Positions 26,423 through 36,045 are shown, counted from the first letter of the stretch. The stretch is DNA of 64,000 nucleotides from an uncultured Chloroflexales bacterium (GCA_937902315.1 CALGUG010000044.1:62001-126000); one strand, 5' to 3'. Notes: a model not told the origin generated them from the letters alone. Made by a program: numbers and translations.

Positions 26423-27481
26423 ATGACTGCTTATCGTGTGGGAATCATTGGTACAGGACGACCCTGGAAGTCGGAAGGTGCAACGGGCTTTGGTATGGCG
26501 CATGCCCATGCTCAAGCCTACCAAGCGAACGAGGGGTGCACAATTGTAGCGGTGGCCGATATCGTTGAAGAGCATGCTCGCGCTTTTGCCGAGCAGTACG
26601 GTGTGCCAGAGATCTACACCGACTATCAGAAGATGTTGGCGGAAGCACAGTTGGATATTGTAAGCATCTGCACATGGCCCGCTCTGCACGCTGATATGGT
26701 CAAAAATGCTGCCCGTGCTGGCGTTAAGGCGATTCACTGCGAAAAGCCGATGGCGACCACTTGGAGCGATGCTCAGTCGATGGCGAGCGTCTGTGCCGAA
26801 TTGGGTGTGCAACTGACCTTCAATCACCAGCGCCGCTTCAACAAACCTTTCCGTGTCGCCCGCGAGTTACTTCAGTCGGGTGCGATCGGCAAGCTCGAGC
26901 GCATGGAGGGAAACTGCGGCAACCTCTACGACTGGGGTACCCACTGGTTCGATATGTTTAGCTTCTTCAACAACGAAACGCGCGCCAAGTGGGTGATGGG
27001 CCAGATCGATCGTCGCACCGATCAGAGCATTTTCGGCGTCAAGCTCGAAGACTCGGGCTTGAGCTATATCGCCTATGAAAACGGCGTGTACGCCTTGATG
27101 GTCACCGGCGATCCCTTAGAGAGCGGTCTGGGCGGGCGTGCGATTCGTCTGCTCGGCGATGCTGGTACGATTGAGATCTGGTGGGAAGTGCCTCATGTGC
27201 GTGTTCGCAGCAATGGCGAAACCGAGTGGCGCATCATCGATGAGAACGAGAGCATTCACGACTTTGCAGCCATCGCTCGGGGTGTAGGCGATATCGTCGA
27301 AGCGCTGCGTACTGGCCGCGAGAGCGAGCTGAGCGCCCGTCGTGCCCTGATCGCCACCGAGATTATCTTCGCCACCTACGAATCGAGCCGCCGCCGTGCT
27401 CGCGTCGATCTGCCTTTGACAATCAGCGATTCACCCTTGCAGGCCCTGATCGAATCCGGCGAGCTCGGTCCCAAGTCTTAG
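26423..27481 (+). CDS. Gfo/Idh/MocA family oxidoreductase
   Basis: 352 aa from ATG 26423 (family start YRVGIIGTGRPW; a longer frame to 26381 overlaps lysC). It has an N-terminal NAD(P)-binding Rossmann fold and the consensus EKPMATTWSDAQ (HCEKP), then a substrate domain with NHQRRFNKPFRVARELLQSG and YDWGTHWFDMFSFF. The family oxidises or reduces sugars, inositols and related polyols. It follows lysC by 38 bp but has no evident metabolic link to it. The substrate is unknown. It is distinct from the two family members at the right end of the window. Confidence 0.88.
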   Translation: MTAYRVGIIGTGRPWKSEGATGFGMAHAHAQAYQANEGCTIVAVADIVEEHARAFAEQYGVPEIYTDYQKMLAEAQLDIVSICTWPALHADMVKNAARAGVKAIHCEKPMATTWSDAQSMASVCAELGVQLTFNHQRRFNKPFRVARELLQSGAIGKLERMEGNCGNLYDWGTHWFDMFSFFNNETRAKWVMGQIDRRTDQSIFGVKLEDSGLSYIAYENGVYALMVTGDPLESGLGGRAIRLLGDAGTIEIWWEVPHVRVRSNGETEWRIIDENESIHDFAAIARGVGDIVEALRTGRESELSARRALIATEIIFATYESSRRRARVDLPLTISDSPLQALIESGELGPKS

Positions 27482-27510
27482 AAAACCTAAGCTAGCACGA
27501 AACGTTGGGG

Positions 27511-27562
27511 AACGCCGATATTTAGCTGATTACAAGCTGAATATCGGCGTTTTCTTTCTTTA
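27511..27562 (+). terminator. Strong rho-independent terminator
   Basis: AACGCCGATATT (27511-27522) pairs with AATATCGGCGTT (27540-27551), with an inner TAGCT/AGCTG extension, followed by TTCTTTCTTT. It ends the lysC unit. Confidence 0.92.
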
Positions 27563-27723
27563 AAAACCTCATCTCTAACTCTGATCCATAGGCTACTCAA
27601 GCTGAAAATAGTCTATCGGAATGAAGCGAGGTGCGGTATAATACCTTCGTTCGTTTGTGCTACCTCAATCAACTGAGGCCATACCGAGAATTGCGTAGCG
27701 ACATAGTATCGAGGGAGCGCTTC

Positions 27724-29457
27724 ATGCGGAAAAATGTGCGGATAGGGGCGGCAATTATTGTTATCGCCTTGATCGCATATGGAATTATCCAACCGATTGA
27801 TCGCGAAGGCGATGGTCGTTGGTTGATTTGTATCTGGACTGCATCCCTGTTTATGGGTGTGTTTGCGTGGTCGAGCCTCCCCCAGATTCCACGCTCGTTG
27901 AATCGAAACTTGCAGCATCTGGGTATCGTGCTCTCGATCGGCTTTTTAATGCTGGGCCTACAACTGTTGCGCCAGCAAGTAGTCAAGTCACATTCGATCT
28001 ACAGCTATACGGTGACCGATAGCGATACCGGTCAAGTCACGAGTAATATTCGCCCGATTGTGGCGGCTCAGAAGATCAAACGCGGCAAGATCATCGACGC
28101 AAACGGAACGGTGCTGGTCGATAGCGTGCTGCGCCAAGAGAACTATGTTCAGCGCGTCTATCCCATGAGCGAACGCTACAACCCTGCTGCCTTTGGCAAC
28201 CTTGTCGGCTTCTTTAGTTTTCGATATGGTGCCAGCGGTCTTGAGGCCAGCTATAACGACTATCTCAACGGCGAAGAGGGCAGCGCGTGGAGAAACCTGA
28301 GCGATAGCTTGTTGGGTCGCCAGCCGGTCGGCAACAATATTCACCTGACTCTGAATGCCGATCTGCAACAGCGCGCCTACGATCTGCTGGGCGGTCGCAC
28401 CGGATCAGTTGTGGTCTTGGAGCCTCGCACTGGTAAAGTTTTGGCCCTCGTGAGCACTCCCGGCTTCGATCCAGCAGGTTTAGTCGGCAATCCTGATGCT
28501 GAAGATCAGGCGGCGGAGCGTGCGCGCACCACCGAATATTGGTCTCAGATCACCAGCGATGCAGCAGGCCAGCCGCTGCTCAATCGTGCTACCCAAGGAC
28601 AGTATCCGCCCGGATCGAGTTTTAAAACCGTTACCGCGATCGGCGTCTTGAGCGAGCCTTCGGTTGGCAAGCCCGACGAAATCTCCTGTCCCAATGAACT
28701 CTTTACTGAAACAGGCGCTCCGCCCGTTGTGAACGCCGTTCGAGATGGCTTAGAAGGCCTGATTCGCCAGCACGGCGATCCGCGCCTCGAAAGCGTCTAC
28801 GCCTATTCGTGCAATACGGCTTTTGCTCAGTATGCCTTGCGTTTAGGCAGCGATCGTCTGACAAGCATTGCCGAACGCCTCGATTTCTACCGTCCGCAAA
28901 ATGCGCCAAGCGTTTATCCGGGCTTCACCGACCTGCCGACTGCGCCGAGCCTGCTGTTTGTGCAACCGGGCTTCTTGCAGAGCCAAGCTGCCTTGGCAGA
29001 CACTGGTTATGGCCAAGGCCAGTTGCTGGTAACGCCTTTGCAGATGGCCATGGTGGCTGCGGCGATCGCGAACGATGGCACCATGATGCGCCCTTACCTC
29101 GTGGAACGCATTACCGACCCCAATGGGAACGAACTGCGACGCGAGAACCCTCGCCGGATACGCCAAGCGCTGACCAGCGATGTCGCTCGAGCGATGCGGC
29201 AAAATATGCGGGCTGGCGTTTCCTACGGTTTTGGTGCAGCGGCAGACGCTGTGCCCGGGGTTGAGGTCGGTGGTAAGTCTGGCACTGCTGAGTATGGCAA
29301 CGAAGGTCGAACTCACGCATGGTTCATCGCCATTGCGCCTTATCAAGAGCCACGCTTTGCTGTTGCGGTCATGGTAGAAGGCGGCGGCGAAGGCAGTAGT
29401 GTAGGTGCGCAACTTGCAGGTCAAGTGCTTGCAGCTGCGTTTGAGCTTGTCCCTTAA
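27724..29457 (+). CDS. Penicillin-binding protein, transpeptidase (PBP2/FtsI-like)
   Basis: 577 aa from ATG 27724 (GAGGGAG six bases upstream). Two or three N-terminal hydrophobic segments (about 5-25, 33-55, 62-82) anchor the protein; a dimerisation/pedestal region follows, then the transpeptidase domain with the three active-site motifs: SSFK in YPPGSSFKTVT, SCN in YAYSCNTAFAQYA, and KSGT in GGKSGTAEYG. It crosslinks peptidoglycan outside the membrane. The extra N-terminal segments are more than the single anchor of usual class B PBPs. A -10 TATAAT lies at 27637-27642. Confidence 0.92.
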   Translation: MRKNVRIGAAIIVIALIAYGIIQPIDREGDGRWLICIWTASLFMGVFAWSSLPQIPRSLNRNLQHLGIVLSIGFLMLGLQLLRQQVVKSHSIYSYTVTDSDTGQVTSNIRPIVAAQKIKRGKIIDANGTVLVDSVLRQENYVQRVYPMSERYNPAAFGNLVGFFSFRYGASGLEASYNDYLNGEEGSAWRNLSDSLLGRQPVGNNIHLTLNADLQQRAYDLLGGRTGSVVVLEPRTGKVLALVSTPGFDPAGLVGNPDAEDQAAERARTTEYWSQITSDAAGQPLLNRATQGQYPPGSSFKTVTAIGVLSEPSVGKPDEISCPNELFTETGAPPVVNAVRDGLEGLIRQHGDPRLESVYAYSCNTAFAQYALRLGSDRLTSIAERLDFYRPQNAPSVYPGFTDLPTAPSLLFVQPGFLQSQAALADTGYGQGQLLVTPLQMAMVAAAIANDGTMMRPYLVERITDPNGNELRRENPRRIRQALTSDVARAMRQNMRAGVSYGFGAAADAVPGVEVGGKSGTAEYGNEGRTHAWFIAIAPYQEPRFAVAVMVEGGGEGSSVGAQLAGQVLAAAFELVP

Positions 29458-29527
29458 CCGTGTTTAGCTACAGGTTGTGACTACCACGACCCTGTTGCCT
29501 CGTTTTAGTCTCCGAGGCAGTATAGAT

Positions 29528-30946
29528 ATGGCTTTAATGGTTCGTCAAAAACAGTCAGCGATGAAACCTCGTTTGGTGGTGGGCAGTCTCTTAATGATAC
29601 TCCTACTTACGGGTTGTACGTCTGTGCGAACCTTAGCTCAAGGTAGCTCGGAGACTCCTGCCTTAGAGCAGAGTCTTGCTGCTACGTCCACAGAAGCGTT
29701 AGCGTCACCTCGGCCTAGCTCAACCTCAACACCTACAACAACTGCCGAGGTGACGATAACACCGACAGCGAGCGCGACGCCAACCGCGAGCGCTAGTCCA
29801 ACACCTGTAACCCCAACTTCCATCCCCTACGCCCAACGCGAGCAGATCTTCTCTGAAGTCTGGAATATCATTCATCAGAACTACCTCTACCCGGATTTTC
29901 GCGGAGTAGATTGGGATGAGGTTTATCTCGAATACAAGCCGCTGATACAGCGGGCCAAATCGAACGAAGAGTTTTATGCGCTGTTGACCGAGATGGTCGC
30001 CCTGCTCGACGATCGCCATTCGCGTTTTCTCGCGCCGAGCGCTGCGACCTTTGAAGATGCCTTTAGCACTGGTTTAGAGTCGTATGTTGGCATTGGGGTG
30101 CGCCTCGTGCCGCGTGCCGATGGTTCGTTCATTCAAGAGGTCTATCCCGATAGTCCGGCGGCCCAAGTCGGCTTGCAGGCCCGCGATCGTATCTTAGCCA
30201 TCGACGGCGAACCCTTCGATGGCGGCAGCGATCTGTATGGCCCCGAAGGCACCGAGGTGCGCCTGCTGGTGATGAGTCCGGGCGGCGAACCGCGCGAGGT
30301 CACGGTTGTGCGCCGCGCTGTGCAGGGCCGCATCGTGCCGATCACCCATCGGCTGGAGGGCGATATCGGCTACCTCAAGCTGCCCACCCTATGGGTCAAC
30401 GATATGGACGCCCAAGTCAGTGGGGCTTTGACCGATATGATCGCCGAGCGCCCGATCCGTGGTTTGATCCTCGATCTGCGCGGCAACCCGGGCGGCTGGA
30501 ACTATGTGCTGACTGGGGTATTGGGCCACTTTGTGCGGGGTAACGTTGGGCTCTTCTTCAACCAAAACGGCACCAAACCGCTGATGATCAGCGAAAACGC
30601 TGGCCCCGATCTGCGCTCGGTGCCTCTGGCGGTGCTGGTCGACGATACGACCGCCTCGTATGCCGAAGTGATCGCTGGCGTGCTGCAAGATGTTGCCCAC
30701 GCCTATGTAGTCGGCGTTCCGACGGCGGGCAATACCGAGACGATCTACGCCTACGAATTGGTGGGCGGCGCTCGTCTGTGGGTCGCCCAAGAGGGCTTCA
30801 AGCTCTTAAACGGCACCAATATCGAGGGGGTTGGCATTCAGCCCGACGAAGTGATCGATCTCGACTGGACAACCTTTAGCGAGCAAGAGGATCCCCACGT
30901 CCAAGCCGCTTTGCGCTATTTCGAACACTTATCGCTGGGCAAATAG
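29528..30946 (+). CDS. S41-family peptidase-like lipoprotein with PDZ domain
   Basis: 472 aa from ATG 29528 (GAGG ten bases upstream; the start is uncertain, a GTG at 29477 is also open). The lipobox is MILLLTGC (Cys30). A Ser/Thr/Pro-rich linker follows, then the S41 N-terminal helix bundle (REQIFSEVWNIIHQNYLYPD), a PDZ domain (about 215-290) and the protease core. The nucleophile Ser is in DDTTASYAEVIAGVLQD. The Lys that normally lies 25 residues later in the TFGKG-type motif is Asn here (GVPTAGNTE). The family trims C-termini of exported proteins; this variant may use another base or have lost activity. Confidence 0.85.
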   Translation: MALMVRQKQSAMKPRLVVGSLLMILLLTGCTSVRTLAQGSSETPALEQSLAATSTEALASPRPSSTSTPTTTAEVTITPTASATPTASASPTPVTPTSIPYAQREQIFSEVWNIIHQNYLYPDFRGVDWDEVYLEYKPLIQRAKSNEEFYALLTEMVALLDDRHSRFLAPSAATFEDAFSTGLESYVGIGVRLVPRADGSFIQEVYPDSPAAQVGLQARDRILAIDGEPFDGGSDLYGPEGTEVRLLVMSPGGEPREVTVVRRAVQGRIVPITHRLEGDIGYLKLPTLWVNDMDAQVSGALTDMIAERPIRGLILDLRGNPGGWNYVLTGVLGHFVRGNVGLFFNQNGTKPLMISENAGPDLRSVPLAVLVDDTTASYAEVIAGVLQDVAHAYVVGVPTAGNTETIYAYELVGGARLWVAQEGFKLLNGTNIEGVGIQPDEVIDLDWTTFSEQEDPHVQAALRYFEHLSLGK

Positions 30947-31108
30947 CTCGCTCTACCATCACGTCTCGTCCTACAACCCAGCCCGAAGCGACTGTTTCTA
31001 AACGAACAGATGTAACGTCCACAGATGCTACACGAGCGGTGCACAACCACCGCTCATCTTTTTGAATCGCTGTTTTGTCTGTTATCCATCTGCTTGATCG
31101 CTTTTGTA

Positions 31109-31440
31109 TGCATAGCAAATCCGCCAAAGACGTACATTCTTTCAATGCGGAAAGTCAAAAAATAGTCGAATTCCGCTCTGCCGAAGGCCGAATAGAACCT
31201 AATCAACCGGGTTTAGTATCAGGCGGTGAGGACTCTCCCTTCCATTCATTGCTTGGCGCGTCCGCCTACGGCTACCAACATCCCGCCCACCAAAGGAGTG
31301 TGCTATCGCCCTATGAAGCGGAACAGCGCAAAACGAAACGGATTTCGCGCGAAAGCACGAAATCGCACACAACAAAATAGTCAACTGCCACTCTGCCGAA
31401 GGCCAAAACAGAAAGTCATCGGTTAGATTTGCTATAGAGC
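31109..31440 (+). repeat. Mosaic intergenic repeat, copy 6 (core 31258-31277), composite B-A-B
   Basis: This fills most of the 529-bp gap 30947-31475. A MITE-like module (31112-31220) begins AGCAAATCCGCC, contains CTCTGCCGAAGGCCGAATAG and ends CCGGGTTTAGTATC. It is followed without a gap by the core module (AGGCGGTGAGGACTCTCCC...). A second MITE-like module follows with a decayed hairpin (GATTTCGCGC-gaaa-GCACGAAATC near 31339-31362) and CTCTGCCGAAGGCCAAAACA, ending GATTTGCTATA. Confidence 0.85.
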
Positions 31441-31475
31441 GTGTAGCTACAGCTTCGCTGTGAAGGAGGAGCATC

Positions 31476-33215
31476 ATGCGAAAAAGCGCTTTGGGATTTG
31501 TGCTCATGCTGCTGTTGTTCAGTTTGCCATCAACTGCACTCGGCCAAGCCGCCGTCGAGTTTCCCGAAACGGGCTATAGCCTGTCGGGCGACTTTTTGGG
31601 CTATTGGCAGCGTCAGGGTGGCCTAGCTGTATTTGGCTACCCGATCAGCGAGCAGCGCTACGAACGCAATAGCGAAGGAGTTTTTCTTTCCCAGTGGTTC
31701 GAGCGCGAACGCTTCGAGAGCCACCCCGAAAACGCAGCGCCCTATCATATCTTGCTCGGTCGCTTGGGCGACGAGCAGCTACGCCGTCAAGGTCGCGATT
31801 GGCGCAGCTTCCCCAAAGGTCAGCCACAGCCTGGCTGTCTCTACTTCGCCGAGACCGAGCATAGCTTATGCGAACCCTTTTTGAGCTATTGGCAGAGCCA
31901 TGGCCTCGAATTCGATGGTCGCGCGGGTTTTAGCTACGAAGAGAGCTTGGCCCTGTTCGGCATGCCCTTGAGCGAGCCAGCCGAAGAGACCAATAGCAGC
32001 GGTTTTACCGTCTTGACCCAATGGTTCGAGCGGGCGCGCTTCGAGTATCTGCCCGACAACCCCGATCCCTACAAAGTGCTGTTGGGCCGCCTCGGCTCGG
32101 AGGTCTTTGACCCGACCGCTGGCAACGGCCCGACCCAATATCACGCTGTACAGCAGCCGGGTTGGCCTGGGCCGCTTGAGGTGCCGCTCGGCTTTACGAT
32201 CGAAGAGCTTGCCAACGGCCTGACCACGCCGCGCTTTATGGCCCTCGATAGCGACGGCAGCCTTGTCTATGGCTCGCACTTCACAAGCCAAGTCGTGCGT
32301 CTGCGCGACGACGACGGCGATGGTTTCTATGAGACCAAGCAGTTGGTAGCCGAGAATCTGCCCTATGTGCATAGCGTGGCGATCGTAGACGGCCAGCTCT
32401 ATGCCGCCGCCGAGACCCAAGTGCTGCTGCTGAGCGACTTCGATGATCAAGGCCGTGCTCAGCGCCGCGAGGTGATTCTCGATGGCCTGCCGGGCGGCGA
32501 GACCGGTTTGTACGGCCATCGCACCCGAACCTTGGTCTATGGCCCCGATGGCAAGTTTTACCTCAGCATCGGCTCGTCGTGCGATGTGTGCGAAGAGCAA
32601 TCACCGCTGCGAGCCGCTGTGATCCGCTTCAACCGCGACGGCAGCGCTATGGAGATCTTTGCTACGGGTCTACGCAACAGCGTGGGCATCGCCTTCCGCC
32701 CCTATAGCAACCAGCTTTGGGGCGTCGATATGGGGCGCAACAACATCGGCGAGGAGATTCCGCCCGAAGAGCTCAACCTGCTTGAGCAGGGCAAAAACTA
32801 CGGCTGGCCCTATTGCTACGGCGATAAGCTGCCCAATCCCGAGTTCAACGATCCGCAGCGTTGCGCCGAGAGCGTCTCGCCCCGTATGGAGTTTCCCGCT
32901 CACTGGGCGCCGCTCGGCATGCTCTTCTACGATGGACTGAACTTCCCGGCGATCTATCAAGACAATGTCTTTATCGCCTTTCACGGCTCGGCGGTCGATC
33001 AGATCGCTAACTATCGCAGCGGCTATAACGTGGTACGGGTGCGTATGAAGGACGATCTGCCCGTGATGTACGAAGATCTGGTGCGCGGTTGGGTGGTCGA
33101 TAATGAGGCTTGGGGTCGCCCTGCAGGCCTATTGCAACTGCCCGATGGCAGCTTGCTGATCAGCGACGACCACGGCGGACGGATTTTTCGACTGCGGTAT
33201 ACTGGAGGTCTGTAG
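31476..33215 (+). CDS. Secreted sugar/sorbosone dehydrogenase-like beta-propeller with N-terminal YWQ/GYPIS repeats
   Basis: 579 aa. The signal peptide is MRKSALGFVLMLLLFSLPST, and the SD GGAGG is good. Two YWQ/GYPIS units (about 30-105 and 115-205) closely resemble those of the gene at 6349 (GYWQRQGGLAVFGYPISEQ, then QWFERERFESHPENAAPYH). From about 230 to the end is a soluble-glucose-dehydrogenase-like propeller: GLTTPRFMALDSDGSLVYGS, LVYGPDGKFYLSIGSSCDVC, ATGLRNSVGIAFRP, LWGVDMGRNNIGEEIPPEEL, NLLEQGKNYGWPYCYGD, and the C-terminal LLQLPDGSLLISDDHGGRIF. These PQQ-type propellers oxidise sugars outside the cell; cofactor and substrate are not proven. Confidence 0.88.
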   Translation: MRKSALGFVLMLLLFSLPSTALGQAAVEFPETGYSLSGDFLGYWQRQGGLAVFGYPISEQRYERNSEGVFLSQWFERERFESHPENAAPYHILLGRLGDEQLRRQGRDWRSFPKGQPQPGCLYFAETEHSLCEPFLSYWQSHGLEFDGRAGFSYEESLALFGMPLSEPAEETNSSGFTVLTQWFERARFEYLPDNPDPYKVLLGRLGSEVFDPTAGNGPTQYHAVQQPGWPGPLEVPLGFTIEELANGLTTPRFMALDSDGSLVYGSHFTSQVVRLRDDDGDGFYETKQLVAENLPYVHSVAIVDGQLYAAAETQVLLLSDFDDQGRAQRREVILDGLPGGETGLYGHRTRTLVYGPDGKFYLSIGSSCDVCEEQSPLRAAVIRFNRDGSAMEIFATGLRNSVGIAFRPYSNQLWGVDMGRNNIGEEIPPEELNLLEQGKNYGWPYCYGDKLPNPEFNDPQRCAESVSPRMEFPAHWAPLGMLFYDGLNFPAIYQDNVFIAFHGSAVDQIANYRSGYNVVRVRMKDDLPVMYEDLVRGWVVDNEAWGRPAGLLQLPDGSLLISDDHGGRIFRLRYTGGL

Positions 33216-33264
33216 GAACGTTTGAGATACAGCGGGCTGTCGCTTGGTAACGAGACAGCTTTAC

Positions 33265-33430
33265 GAAATCCGTCTACCTACTTGCTTTTGGGGGCGGTCT
33301 CGGGGCAGCGCTAGAGGCGGCCTCGGGTGGCGGGCAGGATGTTGGTAGCCGTAGGCGGACGCGCTATGTGCCTGCTTTGGGCTAGCGACCAGACCGCCTG
33401 AGCTTTGAATCGTGCAGACGGATTTCGGAT
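33265..33430 (-). repeat. Mosaic intergenic repeat, copy 7 (core 33343-33362)
   Basis: The inverted outer ends CGAAATCCGTCT (33266-33277) and AGACGGATTTCG (33417-33428) are perfect. Inside them the core module lies between AGGCGG (33315) and CCGCCT (about 33400). The element ends 40 bp before trpD and may carry part of its leader. Confidence 0.85.
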
Positions 33431-33469
33431 CGGTATGGATAGTGTTAAGCGTTGAAGAGGTCGAGCACA

Positions 33470-34510
33470 ATGAGTATTCGAGATGGAATTATTGCGCTTG
33501 TGAAGGGCCAAGATCTGAGCCAAGAGCAGGCGGCCGAAGTAATGGAAGAGATTATGACGGGTGTGGCGACCCCGGCGCAGATCGGTGCCTTCTTGACGGC
33601 TCTGCACCTCAAGGGCGAGACCGATGCCGAGATCGCTGGTATGGCTTCGGTGATGCAAGAACGGGCGACGCCGGTACACTTCGACGGAGCGGCCGTTGAT
33701 AATTGTGGAACGGGTGGCGATGCTCAGCATGGTAGTGATACGATCTCGACCTTCAACATTAGCACCGCAGCCGCCTTTGTGGCTGCGGGTGCGGGGGTAA
33801 CTGTCGCCAAACACGGCAACCGCGCCGCGTCGAGTCTGTGTGGCAGCGCCGATGTGCTCGAAGGCTTGGGCGTTAAGATCGAGCTGAGCCCAGAGGGTGT
33901 GGCTCGCTGTCTGCACGAGGCCGGAATCGGCTTTATGTTCGCTCCGAAGTTTCACCCCGCGATGCGCTTTGTTGGCCCGGTGCGGCGCGAGATCGGTATT
34001 CGTACCGTCTTTAACGTGCTCGGCCCGCTCAGCAATCCGGCGCGGGTGCGTTACCAAGTTTTGGGCGTGCCGACCGCCGCGCTGGCCGAAAAGCTGGCCT
34101 ACACGCTCAGCCGCCTTTCGGTTAAACACGCCTTGGTGGTGCTCGGCCACGAGGGTATGGACGAGATGAGCCTGGCGGGCGACAACCTGATCTACGATGT
34201 GCGTGGCGGTGAGACGCCTCGGCGTATTCAGCTCAATGTAGCCGATCTCGGTTTGGCGATCGCGCCTCGCGCCGAGTTGCGCGGCGGCAGCGTCGAAGAG
34301 AACGTTCAGATTTTGCGCGCTATTCTCGATGGCAGCCTGCAAGGCCCCAAACGCGATGTAGTGCTGCTGAATGCTGCCGCCGCGCTGGTCGCGACCGAAG
34401 TGGTGAGCGATTTTAAAGAGGGTGTCGAGCGTGCGCGCAAGAGTATCGACAGCGGCGCGGCTCGCGCTCGACTCGATCAATTGGTGCAGGTCAGCCAGCG
34501 GGTCGCCTAG
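33470..34510 (+). CDS. trpD: Anthranilate phosphoribosyltransferase
   Basis: 346 aa from ATG 33470 (AGAGG nine bases upstream; family start). It joins anthranilate to PRPP in tryptophan synthesis. Signature blocks: NCGTGGDAQHGSDTISTFNI (PRPP site GTGGD at 80-84), STAAAFVAAGAGVTVAKHGN, RAASSLCGSADVLEGLGV and FMFAPKFHPAMRFVGPVRRE. The other trp genes except trpC are absent from the window, and a separate promoter for trpC suggests the genes are not tightly cotranscribed. Confidence 0.96.
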   Translation: MSIRDGIIALVKGQDLSQEQAAEVMEEIMTGVATPAQIGAFLTALHLKGETDAEIAGMASVMQERATPVHFDGAAVDNCGTGGDAQHGSDTISTFNISTAAAFVAAGAGVTVAKHGNRAASSLCGSADVLEGLGVKIELSPEGVARCLHEAGIGFMFAPKFHPAMRFVGPVRREIGIRTVFNVLGPLSNPARVRYQVLGVPTAALAEKLAYTLSRLSVKHALVVLGHEGMDEMSLAGDNLIYDVRGGETPRRIQLNVADLGLAIAPRAELRGGSVEENVQILRAILDGSLQGPKRDVVLLNAAAALVATEVVSDFKEGVERARKSIDSGAARARLDQLVQVSQRVA

Positions 34511-34572
34511 ATGGGAGTTTCCCATTCTAGTGCGCTATATTGTTGCAGAAGCTGCTACAGACTGTTTTCTTC

Positions 34573-34581
34573 TGGTATAAT
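34573..34581 (+). promoter_or_regulatory. Extended -10 promoter of trpC
   Basis: TGGTATAAT, 37 bp before the trpC ATG, matches a perfect extended -10. No good -35 was seen. A small hairpin ATGGGA/TCCCAT at 34511-34525 follows trpD. Confidence 0.6.
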
Positions 34582-34617
34582 GACTATCTAGTGCCGATCT
34601 GAGAGAGTGAGAGTGGT

Positions 34618-35433
34618 ATGAGTGAAAACAAGTCTGTTTTAGCGCGAATCTTGGCCCACAAACGCGTCGAGGTTGATCGACAAAAAGATGAGGTGTCGCT
34701 CGAATCTCTGAAAGCGCGCTGTGCCTCCGCGCCGCCGGTACGCTCGTTTGCGGCTGCCCTGCGCCGTTCCGATACGGTTGCCTTGATCGCCGAAGTCAAA
34801 AAGGCATCGCCCAGCAAAGGTGTCTTTGTCGCGAACTTCGATCACCTTGCAATCGCTCGCACCTATGCCCAATCTGGCGCGGCGGCGCTCTCTGTCTTGA
34901 CCGATGTCGGCTTTTTCCAAGGCAATCTAACCTTTTTAGCCGCTATTCGAGCATTGCCCGAAATCGAGCAGATCCCGCTGTTGCGTAAAGACTTCATCAT
35001 CGATCCTTATCAGGTGTATGAAGCCCGCGCCTACGGTGCCGATGCGCTCTTGTTGATCGTCTCGGCGCTCGATGACGATACCCTTCGCTCCTTGTTGCAA
35101 CTCACCCACGAGCTTGGTATGCAGGCATTGGTAGAAGTACACGACGAGGAAGAAGCTCAGCGTGCTTTGCAGCTTGGAGCCAACATCATCGGTGTCAACA
35201 ACCGCGACTTGCGCACCTTTGTGACCAGCCTCGATGTTACCGAGCGAATCGCCAAGGTTTTGCCAAGCGGCTCAGAGCGGCCTATTTTTGTGAGTGAAAG
35301 TGGTATCTTCTCAGCAGCAGATGTAGCCCGCGTTCGCGCCAGCGGAGTCGACGCTGTGCTAGTAGGCGAATCACTGATCACAGCTCCAAATATGGCTGAA
35401 AAAGTACGCGAGATTGCAAGTGTATCTCGTTAG
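34618..35433 (+). CDS. trpC: Indole-3-glycerol phosphate synthase
   Basis: 271 aa, single-domain (no TrpF fusion). It closes the indole ring from CdRP in tryptophan synthesis. TIM-barrel signatures: ILAHKRVEVDRQK at the start, LIAEVKKASPSKGVF with the catalytic lysine, LSVLTDVGFFQGNLTFL, PLLRKDFIIDPYQVYEARAY, GADALLLIVSAL, ALVEVHDEEE, IIGVNNRDLRTF and ESGIFSAADVARV. All catalytic blocks are intact. A zinc-ribbon protein gene follows 11 bp later. Confidence 0.96.
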   Translation: MSENKSVLARILAHKRVEVDRQKDEVSLESLKARCASAPPVRSFAAALRRSDTVALIAEVKKASPSKGVFVANFDHLAIARTYAQSGAAALSVLTDVGFFQGNLTFLAAIRALPEIEQIPLLRKDFIIDPYQVYEARAYGADALLLIVSALDDDTLRSLLQLTHELGMQALVEVHDEEEAQRALQLGANIIGVNNRDLRTFVTSLDVTERIAKVLPSGSERPIFVSESGIFSAADVARVRASGVDAVLVGESLITAPNMAEKVREIASVSR

Positions 35434-35444
35434 AGGAGGCGTTC

Positions 35445-36011
35445 ATGGTTTGTCCACGTTGTAATGCCAACAACGACAATAACGAACAGTTTTGTTACAA
35501 CTGTGGCTTTCGTCTCGATCAATCTCAAGCGAATGCGGCGGCTGCTGCTCCCTCTGCTCAATCTGATTTCGCTCAACCGAGCTACGGCGATCAACAAAAC
35601 CCCGTCCAGCCCAACTATGGAGAGGTGCCAAGCTACAGTCAGCCGCCCAGCTATGGCCAATCGGCGTATAACCAGCCCAACTATGGCGACCAACAGCTGA
35701 TCTCGGCTGGTTCGAGCTACGCCCAACCCGGCTACGGCTCTTACGCTCCGCTGCCGACCAATAGCGGTTTAGCCATCGCTAGCTTGGTTTCTGGCATCGT
35801 TGCTTGGGTGCTTGTACCATTTCTTGCAGCGATCGTAGGCGTTGTAACCGGTCATATGGCGCTCGGTGAGATCAAACGCTCGAATGGTGCCCTGAGCGGT
35901 CGCGGTATGGCTATCGCGGGTTTGGTGCTCAGCTATCTCAATATTGGCCTGGTCGTTCTAGCGTTCTGTTTCCTCATCTTTGTCATTTTTCTTGCAACCG
36001 CAAACTCTTAA
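35445..36011 (+). CDS. Zinc-ribbon, Tyr/Gly/Pro-rich linker, DUF4190-like membrane protein
   Basis: 188 aa with an ideal SD (GAGGAGG). An N-terminal zinc ribbon MVCPRCNANNDNNEQFCYNC with two CxxC pairs is followed by a low-complexity linker (about 30-105) of tandem Q-P-x-Y-G units. Two membrane helices follow (LAIASLVSGIVAWVLVPFLA, then MAIAGLVLSYLNIGLVVLAF), separated by GHMALGEIKRSNGALSGRGM, the hallmark of DUF4190. Such proteins are of unknown function and often occur near secretion or cell-envelope genes. Only 11 bp separate it from trpC. A strong terminator follows. A shorter paralogue lies at 36289. Confidence 0.85.
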   Translation: MVCPRCNANNDNNEQFCYNCGFRLDQSQANAAAAAPSAQSDFAQPSYGDQQNPVQPNYGEVPSYSQPPSYGQSAYNQPNYGDQQLISAGSSYAQPGYGSYAPLPTNSGLAIASLVSGIVAWVLVPFLAAIVGVVTGHMALGEIKRSNGALSGRGMAIAGLVLSYLNIGLVVLAFCFLIFVIFLATANS

Positions 36012-36045
36012 TGCAAAACGGCATTCTCTAGCTCAAGTAGGCTAA

